Positions 34,957 to 45,560 of a stretch of 64,000 nucleotides of DNA are shown here, piece after piece. The stretch is from Alviniconcha marisindica (lineage: Eukaryota; Mollusca; Gastropoda; Provannidae). The DNA lies in the NCBI GenBank assembly GCA_018857735.1, contig JABMCL010000660.1:338501-402500 (forward strand), in the 5' to 3' direction. The translations under genes and the position numbers were made by a program. The notes under the pieces are model-generated. The model saw only the letters and a list, made by a program, of their open reading frames with translations. It was not told the DNA's origin and made no database searches. Each line of letters begins with the position of its first letter. Position 1 is the first letter of the stretch.

Positions 34957-37900
34957 TAAGCAGGTTATATCTGCATGACCCAATGCATCTATGGCACTTG
35001 TGTATTTTGTCATTGTAAATGATATTAATAATTGTAAAGTGCTGTGAGCTCCAGTGAGAAAGGGTGCTTTAGAAATGTAAGTTATTATTATTATTAATGG
35101 GGCATACAAGCTAAAAGTTAAAAATAAATGGAAACAAATAGTAAGTAAATTGGTGATTTACGCCCAGTCAGCCAGTATAAATGGAAACAGCTGGGATGAG
35201 AAAGGAGGAAATCTTGGAAGTTCAAAATTGTTCTCTATCCTTGTATATTGACAGCAGGATTTTTTTCTTCTCCATCCTTGAGGTTAATGAGGCTGAGAAG
35301 AAGGTGACAAATTTTGTACTTGGTCATTTCCAGTGCAGTGTAATGCCTCTTCATTGAGACTGTCATAATAATTATGCAAAAAAGGTTGTAAGAAATAAAA
35401 AGCGGGTTGAGTCCTTGGTGATGTGATTTGTTTCCATGGAAAATTAGAGGGAAAGGTTTCAAAAAGAGTGGTCAGAAAAGAGGGAGGGTCTCTCATCAGC
35501 AAGGTGTTTTATCAGGGATAGATAGATGATTGGTTTTTAATGCCCAGCCAACCATGATGGTTATATCAGGGCAAATTGTATCAGGGATTGAGAGATGACC
35601 AGTTTTTAACTCCCAGTCAACCATGAAGGTTATATCAGGGCAACTTTTATCAGTGATAGATAGATGATTGTTTTTTTTCAACATCCAGTCAACCATTATG
35701 GTTATATCAGGGCAACTTTTATTGGGGGTTCCACGCTCTTTAGAATGTGCAAAGAATAACAGATGAAAGTTCTTTTGATTTTTAGGCCACACAGCTATCA
35801 TACAACCTACCAGGTTGACTGGGCATTCAAAAACCAGTGACTTGCTTCTTCAATTTGGTTCCCTTTAATGTCAGTGTAATATTTAGTGCTGCAAAGAGTA
35901 CAATAGGTAGGTAACCCAAGGAGTCAGTCATGGAGCTCGGAGTCGGAAACTGCTCTGCATCATCCAGCTAATATTTTTCAATTCTACTGACTTTCCTCTT
36001 CTCTAAATATTTCAATACATTGTCCTTCACCCCTATCAGTGATCAGTCTGCACAGTGTGTGTGTATGTTGCAGTCAGTTGTTTTTTTAACCTGCGTCGAT
36101 GTCTACATTATTTGTTAGTTGTTCATGTTACTGTTAAACTGATAACAGTTTTTATAATGATACATGTACATTATATGTGTTTCATGTTTGTAATGTTCAG
36201 TGCTTTGAACCGCAGGGTAAACACTTTAGAAGTGTCCATTATTATTATTATTGTTATGTCCAAGGGCAGATTTATGAGCATGCTGGTAAGGGGGATATGA
36301 ACTGCTGTATTTCTCAGCTTGCCCATGAAAGAGGAGTTGCCCTGCGCTGGTCTATGCTGGTGATCACTTGTTTGCACCTGGTGACCCTGGTCAGCACCTT
36401 TTTCTTCCTGCCCCGAGGTTTCATCGCCAAGGCAACACCTGAGCCTGTGCTAGAGGTTGTGACAAACAAAGAGACAAGTGTGGAGCTCTTAGGAAGGACG
36501 GATCACACTGACAAAGAAAAAGGTAAAATGGCTCTTTATAGAGGATATTTTTTAAACATTTTTATTTTTCCATGTATTTATATAGGTGAGAAAATATCCT
36601 AAATGTGAAACATTCTAAATGCACTCCAGTATCTTAACATAAAGCTTTTTTTTAATATTATTCAAATTGTTCTTTTGGTTTTTAAAAGTACAGTATGAAA
36701 TTTATTTATTGTGATGTGATATTAAAGTAAAAGTCCAAGGTTTTTAAGTATGCAAAATGACCATCGAAATGATTGACAAATGAGTCACTAGTTTCAGATT
36801 TAATGAAATAAAAAAATGAAAAAAATGTTTAACTGGGTTTTTAATCAATTTTATTTTCTGTAGGCTGGCCGAGACTACAGTCTCAAGTTCTCCAGTCAGT
36901 CACGTGACTTTCCCGGAAGTGACGTCAGTCTGGGGAGTCAGTGCGGTTGCCATCTTAGATTCTTCAGTAAACTGTGTATGCGTGTGGTCGACAAAAAAGT
37001 TAACTATGCCAGCCTACTGTGTTGCTGCGAACTGTAACAATTTGCAGATGACCCCAGGTATATCAATGCACAAGCTCCCGCGCAACTGACCTGCAGTGAG
37101 GCGAAAGTGGATTAAATTTATACAGTTCAAACGAGCTGACTTTCTAGCTGCGCCGCATCACGCCCCTTTGTGTAGCGAGCACTTCAGTGAGTGCGATTTC
37201 GCAAACCCCATGGAATACCGCATGGGGTTTGCTTTGAAGCTGACACAATGTTCCGGTACTCTTTCAAAATCCTGCCTGACAGGCTCAAACTGATAGGCTG
37301 TATCCTTGTGGGTCTCTCGGGCAAAGTAGCGGTTTCATCTTCGGAGCTCGAGTTGGCCATTTTGCAGCGACTCCCCAGAGTGACATAGTAGGCATATGGT
37401 CACGTGATTTGGGTGTCATGGCGACGCTTTCGGTACGACAGAAAATGCCTTTTTTTCGTGCATTTATAACCCTCAGATCACAGTTTCACCTACATCATCG
37501 TTCTCAGCGAGCTTTAACGGAAATCATGTCAAAAATCACCCCTAACCTTGGACTTGTCCTTTAAATGATTAGCCACACATTCAGTTTCTCAGAAGAGGCA
37601 ATATAGTATTGTTAAATTAACCAAATTTAAGCCTTATCCACCCTCTTTGCCCTGATATAACCATGATGGTTGACTGGGCGTAGAACACCAAGTTACTTGC
37701 TTACTTCTCCACTCTCACTCTGTTGGTTGTTGCTTTTTGGGGGAGGAGAGACCAAGTGGTTTATTGTGTAAAATTGGGCAGTACTCTGGCTCAGAGTTAG
37801 ATTGATGTATCTGAATGTCAGACTATTGTAAAGTGAGTTTTTGTAAGTGCATTTTGCCCGTAGGTACTACCTAGATAACACAAAGAATCTTGCCTGTTAA

Positions 37901-40900
37901 GAGGGCAACATACTTCTGCAACCACATGAATTTGAACAAGGTTTGGGAGACAGCTTATTTCTAGGTAGGTAGGTAGTGCTGCTTAATGTCCTCGGATGTC
38001 AGTTGACATATTAGGGACAAACTGAGACCAATGCCGAAGCATGGTTCAATATAGCTTTACGTCCACGGAAACCAGAAGGCTCGTTAGGACAGACAGCCCA
38101 GGACGGCCACCTCGACTCTCACACAGCTCCTGAACTATGCTTATTTCTAACCTTTTTCTGTGTACTTATCCTTTTTGATTATTGATAGAGACCACTGGTG
38201 TGTTGTCAGTCAGTGTCATCTTTGAGCAGTCCCATCTGAAAACTAAGCATCCAAATCCTGAATTAATGAACAAATGGGATGTGAATGAATGTTGCATGCT
38301 TGAAGTAGTGATGGAACATTAATTAAAGATAGATGTGATCAATGATTGTGTGGTATACAAACAAACAAACGAACAAAAAAAGAGTTCATTTTCAGATTTT
38401 GTATTTCAAAAAGTTGTACACGCCTAAAAGAATGTTAATGCGTTAAGCAACTTACATACTTTTAAAAAAGAAATGCCTTGAGTATCGTATTTCATATTGA
38501 GTTCATTTTTATTTGTGGACATGATTTAGAGTCGTGTATGTGTTGCTGAGACAAGCACGATCCCAAAAAATTCAAATTCAACAATTAGTGGAAAGCGTAC
38601 TGGGTTGTGTCATTTAAGTGGTACGGTTTATTGAATCGGTTCATGCCAAAGACGTGTGTTCAAACAGGGTCAACCCATCAACAGTTTCTGTGGTTTTTGT
38701 TGTTGATTTATTTCAATACTTTTTTGTGTGTGTGGTAGCTCTGTGACACTGAGCTCACTGCTGATCAAAAGTTAATTATTTTGGCCTCTGATATTAGACC
38801 CAGAGAGTGAAAAAGAAGTGCTGACGGTTGAAGTCCAAGGGAAGGGGAAGGAATTGCCTTCTGTCATTTCCTGCATCATCTCCCCTGTGTACTTTCTTCA
38901 CGTCATCTGGCTGTCCATTCTGCAGCTGCGTTTTTATTACTTCCTGGGCTCCCTCAATGCTTGGCTCACGGGTCTGCTTGGTTCCATTGAAGAAGGTTAG
39001 TAACTGGATTTGGGGCATTCTGTCAGCCTCACATGGTCACCTCAGGATGATTAAACTTGTCACAAGCAATCTGAAACAGAAAGCGTCCCAGAGCACCTGT
39101 GGCAGAATCAACAAACAAGGGAGTTAATTAGCACTCAGAAACTGTCCCACACAAACAAAGGCATGAGTCACCTATGGTAACTCTCGCCTAGCATGCAAGT
39201 AAATACAAGGTACATAAACTCTAACCAGAGTTACCATAGGTAACTCAGGTCTGTTGTGTTTTATGTGTGATGTCTTTCAAATGCTAATTAACTCCCTTGG
39301 GTGTTGATTTATTTCCAGCAAAGTCAGAGTTCAACTCTTCTAATATGTAAACCCTTCCAAAGATCTGCAAAGACAGTCCATACACAAATATAAAACAAAA
39401 CAAACATATACACAAATATCAAACACAAATTTTCAGATTGTTACTAAGTTAATCCCTAAAGTATTTTAAAAAAAAGGCATCAAATGGAAGTGATAACAAA
39501 TACAAATGCGGATAATGCCACATACCAGTGACATATCAATATGACAGTATGCAGCACATACCACGTACCATGTCCTAGTTGCTCAATAAAGGCTGTATAA
39601 AAAGGCCTATCTCTTCTTAGTCGTAATGAAATATGATGATGGTACCTGGGCTTGTTCTAGTGTTGTTGCAAATAAGAAATCTAACAAGCAAGCAACAGCA
39701 ACAAAAGGAAGACAAATGGGAGGAATTTTGGTTGTTGTTGATATATGTCAACCATGAATCTTGTGTCGTTGAAACATTTTAATAGTTTGGGTAGTTTCTA
39801 AAATGATCACTTATGACTTTGGGTAGTTTCCAAAGTGATCACTTATGACAGATCAGTACATGTGGAACACCGAATATTCAACCATGCAGGAATTTTTTCA
39901 AGTTTTGTTGCTGAGAATATGTTTTGTCCATCATGGACAGATGCTGATTTGTTTTGTTGCAGTCAGCTACTTCACCGATGTGTGCCAGTACACCATGATG
40001 TGTGGGTTAATCACCTCGCCTGTGGCAGGCGTCATTTACGACATACATAAACGGATCTTTGCTTGTGAGTAACCTTTGTTTGTTGTGGAAGAATCATGTA
40101 GATTTATCATACATCATTTTTTTTTAACTTTTGCTCCTTGCTCCCCGCCCCCCTTCCCTTAACCCCAACTGGGGTTCTTCCCGCACCCCGGCAGTCATCA
40201 TTTACAACATGCATAAATAGATCTTTGCTCGGGAGTAACCTTTGTTTGTTGTGGAAGAATCGTGTAGATTTATCATACATCTTTTTTTTTTTAAATTGTG
40301 TTGGTTCAGCCAGCGAGTTGGATGGTAATAACATTATGATTGGACTTAGAATGTTCTTGTTTGCTGTTGGAGCGAGGCCTTTCAGATCTTGTATGAATGC
40401 TCCATTGAGCTTTTGGCCTGTTCTTGCCAGTTTTCATGACTTGTTATCAATGTTACTGGTGTCAGAATGTATGTGGTTTAATGCATGTTTTTTTATGTTT
40501 TTAATGCAAATGTATGGCAGTTTAGGCCTGCAGGTTATGTCCCCATTTCTGATTTTTGCTGTTATTGTGTATGTGCACAACAACTGTTTGTCTGATTTTT
40601 GAAATGCAGTTTGTGATATATTTGATATATTCTGGCTTGTAAGTGTGGTACATATGCACAAAGCCACTATATTTTATTTTTTGGATGAGATAAGAAAGCA
40701 GTATGGGATCTTGGCCTTTCCAATGTGCCACAGACAGACGTTCCCAGTTGTGTCGTGACCTGATGCCAGCTGTGATCCCACTGGCCTTGACATCACTTTT
40801 GGGCATCACTTTGTCTGTGCTGGTCCTGTTCCACAGCTCGTCCATTCTGTATCCGGCATTCATCGTCAACACCATCTTCAGATCCTTCATCTACAGCATG

Positions 40901-43900
40901 GGAGCCTCCTACGTTGGTGTCATGTCAGTACCCTATCCTGTCTGTGGGTTGTGTTGGAACATGTGGGAGCAGTAACCTCCACAGTGCAATACTTATGCCC
41001 TTCACTTTTAGCCGCAGTTTGTGCACTTGGGGATACCTGAGTTACCTGTGCATCTTGTACAGGAGACGGTCATCATTTATGTCCTCGCACAGTGACAGTC
41101 GTTTGTCCCTAATATGCTCTTTAGCATCTGAGGACATCAAACAAAAGTCATCGTCCATTTGTACTTGCACATTGTGGGTACCTGAGCTGCCTATTTATTT
41201 AGAGTAAGAGACAGTTGCTGTTGATTTCTAGTCAGTGTTATGGGTATCTGAGCTACCCATACATTGTGAGACAAGGTTTATTTTTACTGGGTTGTATATT
41301 GTGGGCACCTAAGCTACTCACACTCTGGCCATTGGAGACACTGGCAGTTTATTTTTACTTATACGTTGGGGGCATCTGACCTATCTGTACACATTGGTGT
41401 CGGAGACACTTGCAGTTAATTTCTGCTTGTGCGTTATGAGCACCTGAGCTACCCGTACATTTGGTATAGGAGACTTTGGCTATTTGTTTGTACGTTATTT
41501 GCTGTGGGTGACTTTTCACACATGCCTTTCAGGCATCGGTGATGTCAAGAGTAAAGCCTGCTAAAGCCCATAAAGGTGATCAAAATGTGCACAGTATTAT
41601 TAACTGAGGTAGACGCATCATTTATAGTGCAGATATCATTGTTAATAGTGCATACAGATGCTTAAAAGTCTGTGTAGAAATTCTGACAATTGAAAAAGTT
41701 AACAGGGAGGTTTTTGGGGAGATGGGTGATGAGAGAGTGAATTCAAGTATGGTGGAATTTGCACGTACAACATCCACGTAAGGCACTGATTATTAAATTT
41801 TATTTTGTTTACAACTAGACTAGAAGCCTTTTTCTGATTCATATTTTCTGTGGGTAAATCAGGTAAATTGAAAATCTTTTCAGATTATAACATTTTATTC
41901 AACAAGTAGAAGAGAACAAAGTAAAACTATATATATTATGAATACATGTGTGTGCGTGTGCGCATACATGTGTGTGGTAGCTTACCTTGCATGAATGAGA
42001 TTGTTGCTTTGTTTAACTAATTGTAATGTTTTATCTATTTGTTAATGCACTGTATAAATGGAGTGTCAGCAAGACAAATTCGTGTACATTTAAATGTTAT
42101 TGATGAATAAATATCCTTAATTCTTTGTATATATATATATATATATATATGCATAATTAAAGAGTTGTACATAAAATATGTAATTATTTTGTTTTAAGCT
42201 GTCTTTTGTTGATTGTTTTGGTTAATATAGACATATTTTTTAATATATATATTTTTTTTTTAGTGCACGAAAAGACCCTACAATAGTAATGCATGCAGCG
42301 ATCACCGTTGTGGAGTCTTGCCTGAGAAGGATAGTTCCTGTGAATTTTGTTTCTTCCCCCCCCCCCCCCCCTCCCCCCAAAGTCTCTCTCTCCCTTTTTT
42401 TGTTTTGTAAGTGATTGTACAGAAAGCAAAACTGGTCCACAAACAGCAAAACTGGTCCAGAAGCATATGGCAGCTAGATGTTTGTGTGCATGCTCACTTC
42501 TGAGGTTCTCAAAGTATAGCACGTGTTATGTTTGTTTTGTAGGTTCCCAAGTGAGTATTTTGGAATTCTGTACGGATTGATGATCATCCTGAGTGGCTTC
42601 ATCAGTTTGTTCCAGTACGGTTTCTTCTCATGGGCAGAGGCATCAGGATTCACTTCGGTAAGTTGGATGCATCTTCATTTTGATTTCTGTGTTCTTTCTT
42701 TTTTGAGTAGAAATGTGGGAATTTTTGGAGAGATGGGTGATGAGAGAGGTAAAGAAGGAAAAACCAAACAACCTTGAATCTGATGAAATGATATGGTTTA
42801 ATAAAGTAGTTTTCAGCTGTTATGTTTGGTTTTCCATATGCTAGTACTGTTATTGGTGCCAGCAGAGAGTGTTACATTCTTGAGTGCAGACTGCCTTGCC
42901 AGCAGAGTGTGTTAGGTTCTTTGAGTACAGACTGCCTTGCCAACAGAGAGAGTTAGGTTCTTTGAGTACAGACTGCCTTGCCAACAGAGTGTGTTAGGTT
43001 CTTTGAGTACAGACTGCCTTGCCAAAAAATGCTCTCGTGTTTAGGGTAGAAACTTCTGTTGTTGTTATCCGTCAAAAAAGAAGCTTTTTGTTCCAGTAAA
43101 ATGGGACACTTTGTAGCCACTGGCAGTCTTGTGAATGTAAGGTCCCACAAACATGTTTAAAATACCAAACAACATGCTGTTCTTTTGTGTGTGTGTGCAT
43201 TGACTGATGGCAACACTGTGCAAGTGTTGTGAATAATGATAGTTGACAGAGTACAGTGTTCAACAGACCAGCTTTTTTTCTTTTTTTCCCTTTCTTACTG
43301 TGCAAGTGTTATGAATGGTGATAGTTGACAGAGTACAATGTTCACCAGACCAGCTTTTCTGGGTTTTTTCTTCTCTTTTTTCTTTCTTTTTTTGACTGAA
43401 TGTCCATTAACTGAATGTCTGTTAACAGGACACACCATGGTCATGTGTACATTTTCAGAAAAAGTGTCCCTTTCAAAGCAGTGAATTCAAACAGACAGTT
43501 ATTGTAAACTTATTTTGTGGTCGCTTTGAAATTGCATGAGTAGGAAGAAAGCACATTTCACCCCAGTATAACTGTCCTACATGTCTGTTAACAGGACACA
43601 TAAAGGTTGTGTACATTTTCAGAAAAAGTTTCCTTCTCAAAGCAGTGAACTCGAACAGACAATTATTGTAAACTTGATTATTTTGTGGTCACTTTGAAAT
43701 TGCATGAGTAGAAAGAAAGCAAATTGTGCCATTTCACCCCAATATAACTCTACTGCATGTCTGTTAACAGGACACACCAAGGTTGTGTACATTTTCAGAA
43801 AAAGTGTCCTTCTCAAAGCAGTGAACTTGAACAGACAATTATTGTAACCTTGATTATTTTGTGGTCACTCTGATACTGCGTGAATAGAAAGAAAGCACAT

Positions 43901-44476
43901 TGCGCCATTTTGCCCTGATACAAGTTACAACTGTCATGGTTTGCTGGGCATTAAAAGAGCTATCACTCACCCAGCTACATTGTGCCACAGACGGACTTGC
44001 TTAAATGGGGGTTTACACTGGGTGAGTGCAAAGGTGGGGCCCCAAAAAAGTGCAATATGAAATATACCAAGTTCCTTATTTTGTTCTTCTGTTCCAGGCA
44101 CTAGACAGGAAAACAACATGGCAAAAACAAATAAGTGGTTTAACGTTTCATCTCATTTTTCATTGTTTTTGACCGTTTAGCTGTTTTTTAAGTGTTCTGT
44201 AGCTTGACAAAGGGGATTACCCGGAAATTTGCTGGTTTTGTCTTGTTCTATTAGTGTTCTTTTGAACCTTTTATGTGTTTGGACCTTACTTTGTGTTTGG
44301 TTGTGCTCCAGTGGAAAGTACAGTATGCAACACATCAACTTGTTCATTTTCATGGTTGGTTTGCTTGGCAGGTGAATGGCTTTCTGATCGTGTTGATGGT
44401 GACGTCCTTGGTGCACCCTCTGTACCAGTGGTTCACCTCTCACCGTGCAGAGCGTCAGGTCAGCTTGGAGGATTGA
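31311..44476 (+). CDS. SLC43-family facilitative transporter (SLC43A3-like), ten coding exons
   Basis: Exons 31311-31738, 32039-32085, 33065-33141, 34812-34904, 36318-36522, 38798-38995, 39963-40064, 40734-40923, 42543-42657 and 44372-44476 join to 1560 nt, or 519 residues. All introns are GT-AG and in phase. The N-terminal GFLECLLFGGLLYGW and SLVFVLKKDG match SLC43A3 more than SLC43A1/A2. Further landmarks are GIGGIPLLITNMQ (172-184), GGFDASSGVMLMVK, FLPRGFIAK, HVIWLSILQLRFYYFLGSLN, ALTSLLGI and FPSEYFGILYGLM. SLC43 proteins are 12-helix MFS plasma-membrane uniporters: A1 and A2 carry large neutral amino acids, A3 carries purine nucleobases. Substrate here is inferred only. The loop after helix 1 is long and holds NNS and NGS sequons. 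GTG at 31233 in frame is not the start; the ATG at 31311 has A at -3 and G at +4. Confidence 0.93.
32039..32085 (+). CDS. SLC43-like gene, coding exon 2 (47 nt)
   Basis: Acceptor ATGTTTCAG ends at 32038 and the donor GTACAG is weak. It was found by frame and family logic: it completes L143, encodes ACYSVGALLTGFTSH, and leaves one base that joins the next exon. It fills exactly the helix missing between its neighbours. Confidence 0.75.
32327..32524. mobile_element. piggyBac-like MITE in an SLC43-like gene intron
   Basis: CCCCTTCACTGCC (32327-32339) and GGCAGTGAAGGGG (32512-32524) are perfect 13-bp terminal inverted repeats. TTAA flanks both ends (32323-32326 and 32525-32528). TTAA duplication with CCC-starting ends is the piggyBac signature. 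It is 198 bp, so it needs a transposase in trans. Confidence 0.85.
32909..32928. repeat. poly-G run
   Basis: About 20 consecutive G residues in intron 2 of the SLC43-like gene, able to form G-quadruplex structures. Confidence 0.85.
33065..33141 (+). CDS. SLC43-like gene, coding exon 3
   Basis: Acceptor TGTACAG ends at 33064 and donor GTATGA starts at 33142. It encodes residues 160-184 with GIGGIPLLITNMQ, equivalent to the conserved GGI..LITN.Q segment of SLC43 proteins. Confidence 0.9.
33150..34800. other. SLC43-like intron 3, unassigned
   Basis: AT-rich intron. A degenerate duplication of about 65 bp is visible at 33945-34040 (GTAACCGACTG and GTAAGCGACTG units). A small hairpin with CGCCAC and GTGGCG lies near 34402. 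Confidence 0.4.
34812..34904 (+). CDS. SLC43-like gene, coding exon 4
   Basis: Acceptor GCTCCAG ends at 34811 and donor GTGAGT starts at 34905. It encodes 31 residues including SSTVVSIMSGGFDASSGV, the family helix with the FD.SS motif. Confidence 0.92.
34916..34954. repeat. (GT)n microsatellite beside an exon donor
   Basis: About 19 GT units start 12 bases after the donor of SLC43-like exon 4. Confidence 0.9.
35025..35098 (+). mobile_element. LINE 3' tail fragment
   Basis: TTGTAAAGTGCTGTGAG, then GGGTGCTTTAGAAATGTAAG and (TTA)n. It is the same architecture as the tail at 7095-7168, with a stem held mostly by wobble pairs. Confidence 0.6.
35510..35735 (-). repeat. minisatellite built from a retroposon tail, four copies of about 62 bp
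   Basis: Each unit holds CCAACCATGATGGTTATATC or a variant, plus TTTATCAGGGATAGATAGAT. The first motif is the complement of the dispersed tail at 37647-37708 (CCTGATATAACCATGATGG). Confidence 0.8.
36190..36258 (+). mobile_element. LINE 3' tail fragment near the exon 5 acceptor
   Basis: CAGTGCTTTGAACCGC, then AAACACTTTAGAAGTG and (ATT)n, as in the other tails of this family. Confidence 0.6.
36318..36522 (+). CDS. SLC43-like gene, coding exon 5
   Basis: Acceptor TTTCTCAG ends at 36317 and donor GTAAAA starts at 36523. It encodes residues 216-283: a transmembrane helix, FFFLPRGFIAK, then the polar central cytoplasmic loop. A LINE tail with (ATT)n ends about 65 bases before the acceptor. Confidence 0.92.
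36724..37562 (+). mobile_element. P-like element carrying only a THAP domain
   Basis: AAAGTAAAAGTCCAAGG (36724-36740) and the complement of AAAGGACAAGTCCAAGG (37546-37562) are inverted ends matching at 15 of 17 positions. Subterminal CACGTGA occurs on both sides (36901 and about 37400). The middle encodes a THAP zinc finger and no transposase catalytic region. THAP domains are the DNA-binding part of P-element transposases. Target duplication is not clear. Confidence 0.65.
37006..37293 (+). pseudogene. THAP-type zinc finger, interrupted by one stop
   Basis: The frame starts MPAYCVAANC, giving the C-x4-C pair (C5, C10), then KLPR, a TGA at 37087-37089 (codon 28), then RRKWIKF with the invariant tryptophan and LCSEHFSECDF with the C-x2-H pair. 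All four zinc ligands and the tryptophan are present in one frame around the single stop. The C-terminal AVPTIF-type motif is not clear. It sits without introns inside the SLC43-like intron 5, so it is not an exon of that gene. Confidence 0.75.
37647..37708 (+). repeat. retroposon 3' tail with GACTGGGCGT..AACACCAA
   Basis: Reads GCCCTGATATAACCATGATG, GTTGACTGGGCG and AACACCAAGTTACTTGC. Other copies or fragments occur at 32615-32660, 43905-43965 and 49598-49648, and a reverse-oriented derivative at 35510-35735. The short ACTTACTT end fits a retroposon tail. Confidence 0.6.
37964..38139 (-). mobile_element. SINE with (CTAC)n tail, copy 4
   Basis: Flanked by a perfect 11-bp duplication, GCTTATTTCTA at 37953-37963 and 38140-38150. 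On the + strand it starts with GGTAGGTAGGTAG, the complement of the tail. It lies in intron 5 of the SLC43-like gene. Confidence 0.88.
38798..38995 (+). CDS. SLC43-like gene, coding exon 6
   Basis: Acceptor GATATTAG ends at 38797 and donor GTTAGT starts at 38996. It completes the central loop and encodes helix 7 (HVIWLSILQLRFYYFLGSLN), the start of the second transporter half. Confidence 0.92.
39106..39310. mobile_element. foldback MITE with arms of about 75 bp
   Basis: The left arm includes CAAGGGAGTTAATTAGCA and GAGTCACCTATGGTAACTCT (ending 39184). The right arm from 39227 includes AGAGTTACCATAGGTAACTC and TGCTAATTAACTCCCTTG, their complements in mirrored order, and outer AATCAACA and TGTTGATT also pair. 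A 42-base loop separates the arms. It lies in intron 6 of the SLC43-like gene. Confidence 0.85.
39963..40064 (+). CDS. SLC43-like gene, coding exon 7
   Basis: Acceptor TGTTGCAG ends at 39962 and donor GTGAGT starts at 40065. It encodes residues 351-383 (SYFTDVCQYTMM to DIHKRIFA). Its 3' part is duplicated in damaged form at 40189-40281. Confidence 0.92.
40189..40281 (+). pseudogene. damaged duplicate of the 3' end of SLC43-like exon 7 and its donor
   Basis: Matches 40027-40112 through exon and intron sequence. The copy has CGG changed to TAG, and the donor TTGTGAGT changed to TCGGGAGT, so it has lost the GT. It cannot serve as an exon. Confidence 0.85.
40734..40923 (+). CDS. SLC43-like gene, coding exon 8
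   Basis: Acceptor TGCCACAG ends at 40733 and donor GTCAGT starts at 40924. It encodes residues 385-446, including PLALTSLLGI and the helix FRSFIYSMGASYVGV. Confidence 0.9.
40980..42540. other. SLC43-like intron 8
   Basis: A degenerate series of units around GGGTATCTGAGCTACCCAT (about 41020-41470) suggests an old tandem repeat. A SINE fragment, TTGTCCCTAATATGCTCTTT and CATCTGAGGACAT, lies at 41103-41140. (AT)n is at 42128-42150 and poly-C at 42357-42378. Confidence 0.5.
42543..42657 (+). CDS. SLC43-like gene, coding exon 9
   Basis: Acceptor TTTTGTAG ends at 42542 and donor GTAAGT starts at 42658. It encodes FPSEYFGILYGLMIILSGF, a highly recognisable SLC43 segment. Confidence 0.93.
42865..43028. 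repeat. tandem repeat of about 40 bp, four copies
   Basis: Unit contains GCCTTGCCAACAGAG, GTTAGGTTCTTTGAGTAC and AGACT. Confidence 0.85.
43385..43920. repeat. three tandem copies of about 170-180 bp
   Basis: Copies start TGTCTGTTAACAGGACACA (about 43420, 43580, 43757), followed by GTGTACATTTTCAGAAAAAG and AAGCAGTGAA. Lies in the last intron of the SLC43-like gene. Confidence 0.85.
44372..44476 (+). CDS. SLC43-like gene, terminal coding exon 10
   Basis: Acceptor CTTGGCAG ends at 44371. It encodes the last helix (VNGFLIVLMVTSLVHPLYQW) and a short charged tail, ending in TGA at 44474-44476. Confidence 0.9.
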   Translation: MNGFLIVLMVTSLVHPLYQWFTSHRAERQVSLED

Positions 44477-45289
44477 TGAACATGCATGCCCTCTGCCGGT
44501 TGCCAGCTGCTTGCGCCGTGTGTTTGAGTTTTTGATCTCATTTGGTTTCCATTTGTTTTGTTTGAGACTTCCTGGTTACAGATAATCCTGCTTACCCAGT
44601 GTAGAGAGTTATAGCCCCCACTCACCCCAGCCTTTTCTTTGTTGCTATGATCTTGACTCCGTTATGTTTTGATCTTTGGAACTTTTGGGGGGTACTTATG
44701 GATGTAGAGGGGAATATGAATATCAAACCTACTCCATTGCTGCTGGGGGCCTGCAGAATGCTGAATATTTGTAAACCTCAGCCATGATATTAGTACAGGG
44801 ATAAAAAAGCATCTTCAGGATTACAGTAATATTGTGACAGAACTGGGTGATTGGAGGGGTGGGGTGTGGGGGGTGGTACTATGCTTAGTCTTGGTGCTCT
44901 AGCTTAGGCAGCTAAAACTGTTGGCTGATGTTTTGATGTGGATAAATATATTTGATAATTTAGACTGACTTCAGGACAATTTTGGCAGTATTATATGTTT
45001 AAGGCCTGAGCCTTTTCATGATACACACTGCTTCCTTAAAAGATTTTTTAAGAAATGGTCATTTTCTGAAGTTACTTTTTCTTTTTCAACATGGAATATG
45101 TATTAAAGTCATGAACCTAAAAAAAGAAGAAGAAAAAAGAAAGACAAACAGATCTTCCATCCAACTATATTTTGATATTAGATATTGTGTTCAACTTTTT
45201 GAGTGTGTGTGGTATGTTAGCACCACATAAAAGGTGCACAGAGACCTGGCATTCAGTCCAGTTTGAACATAAGCATCTGATACTTAGTG

Positions 45290-45560
45290 TTACTAAACAA
45301 ATTGTATCCAGTTTTTAACATTGTGTGGAACATTTTTCATAGGCTAGATGTATCTTCTTTTATTTTGTTATGCACAGAGTGTTACTAAACTAATTGTATA
45401 GTTTTTATCAGTGTGGAATATTTTTCATGGGCTAGATGTGTCTTCTTTTATTTTGTTATGCACAGAATGTTACTAAACAAATTGTATACAGTTTTTATAA
45501 GTGTGGAATATTTTTCATAGGCTAGATGTGTCTTCTTGTATTTTGTTATGCACAGACTGT
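45290..45560. repeat. three tandem copies of about 90-95 bp
   Basis: Unit contains TTACTAAACAAATTGTAT, AATATTTTTCATAGGCTAGA and TTTTGTTATGCACAGA. Confidence 0.85.
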
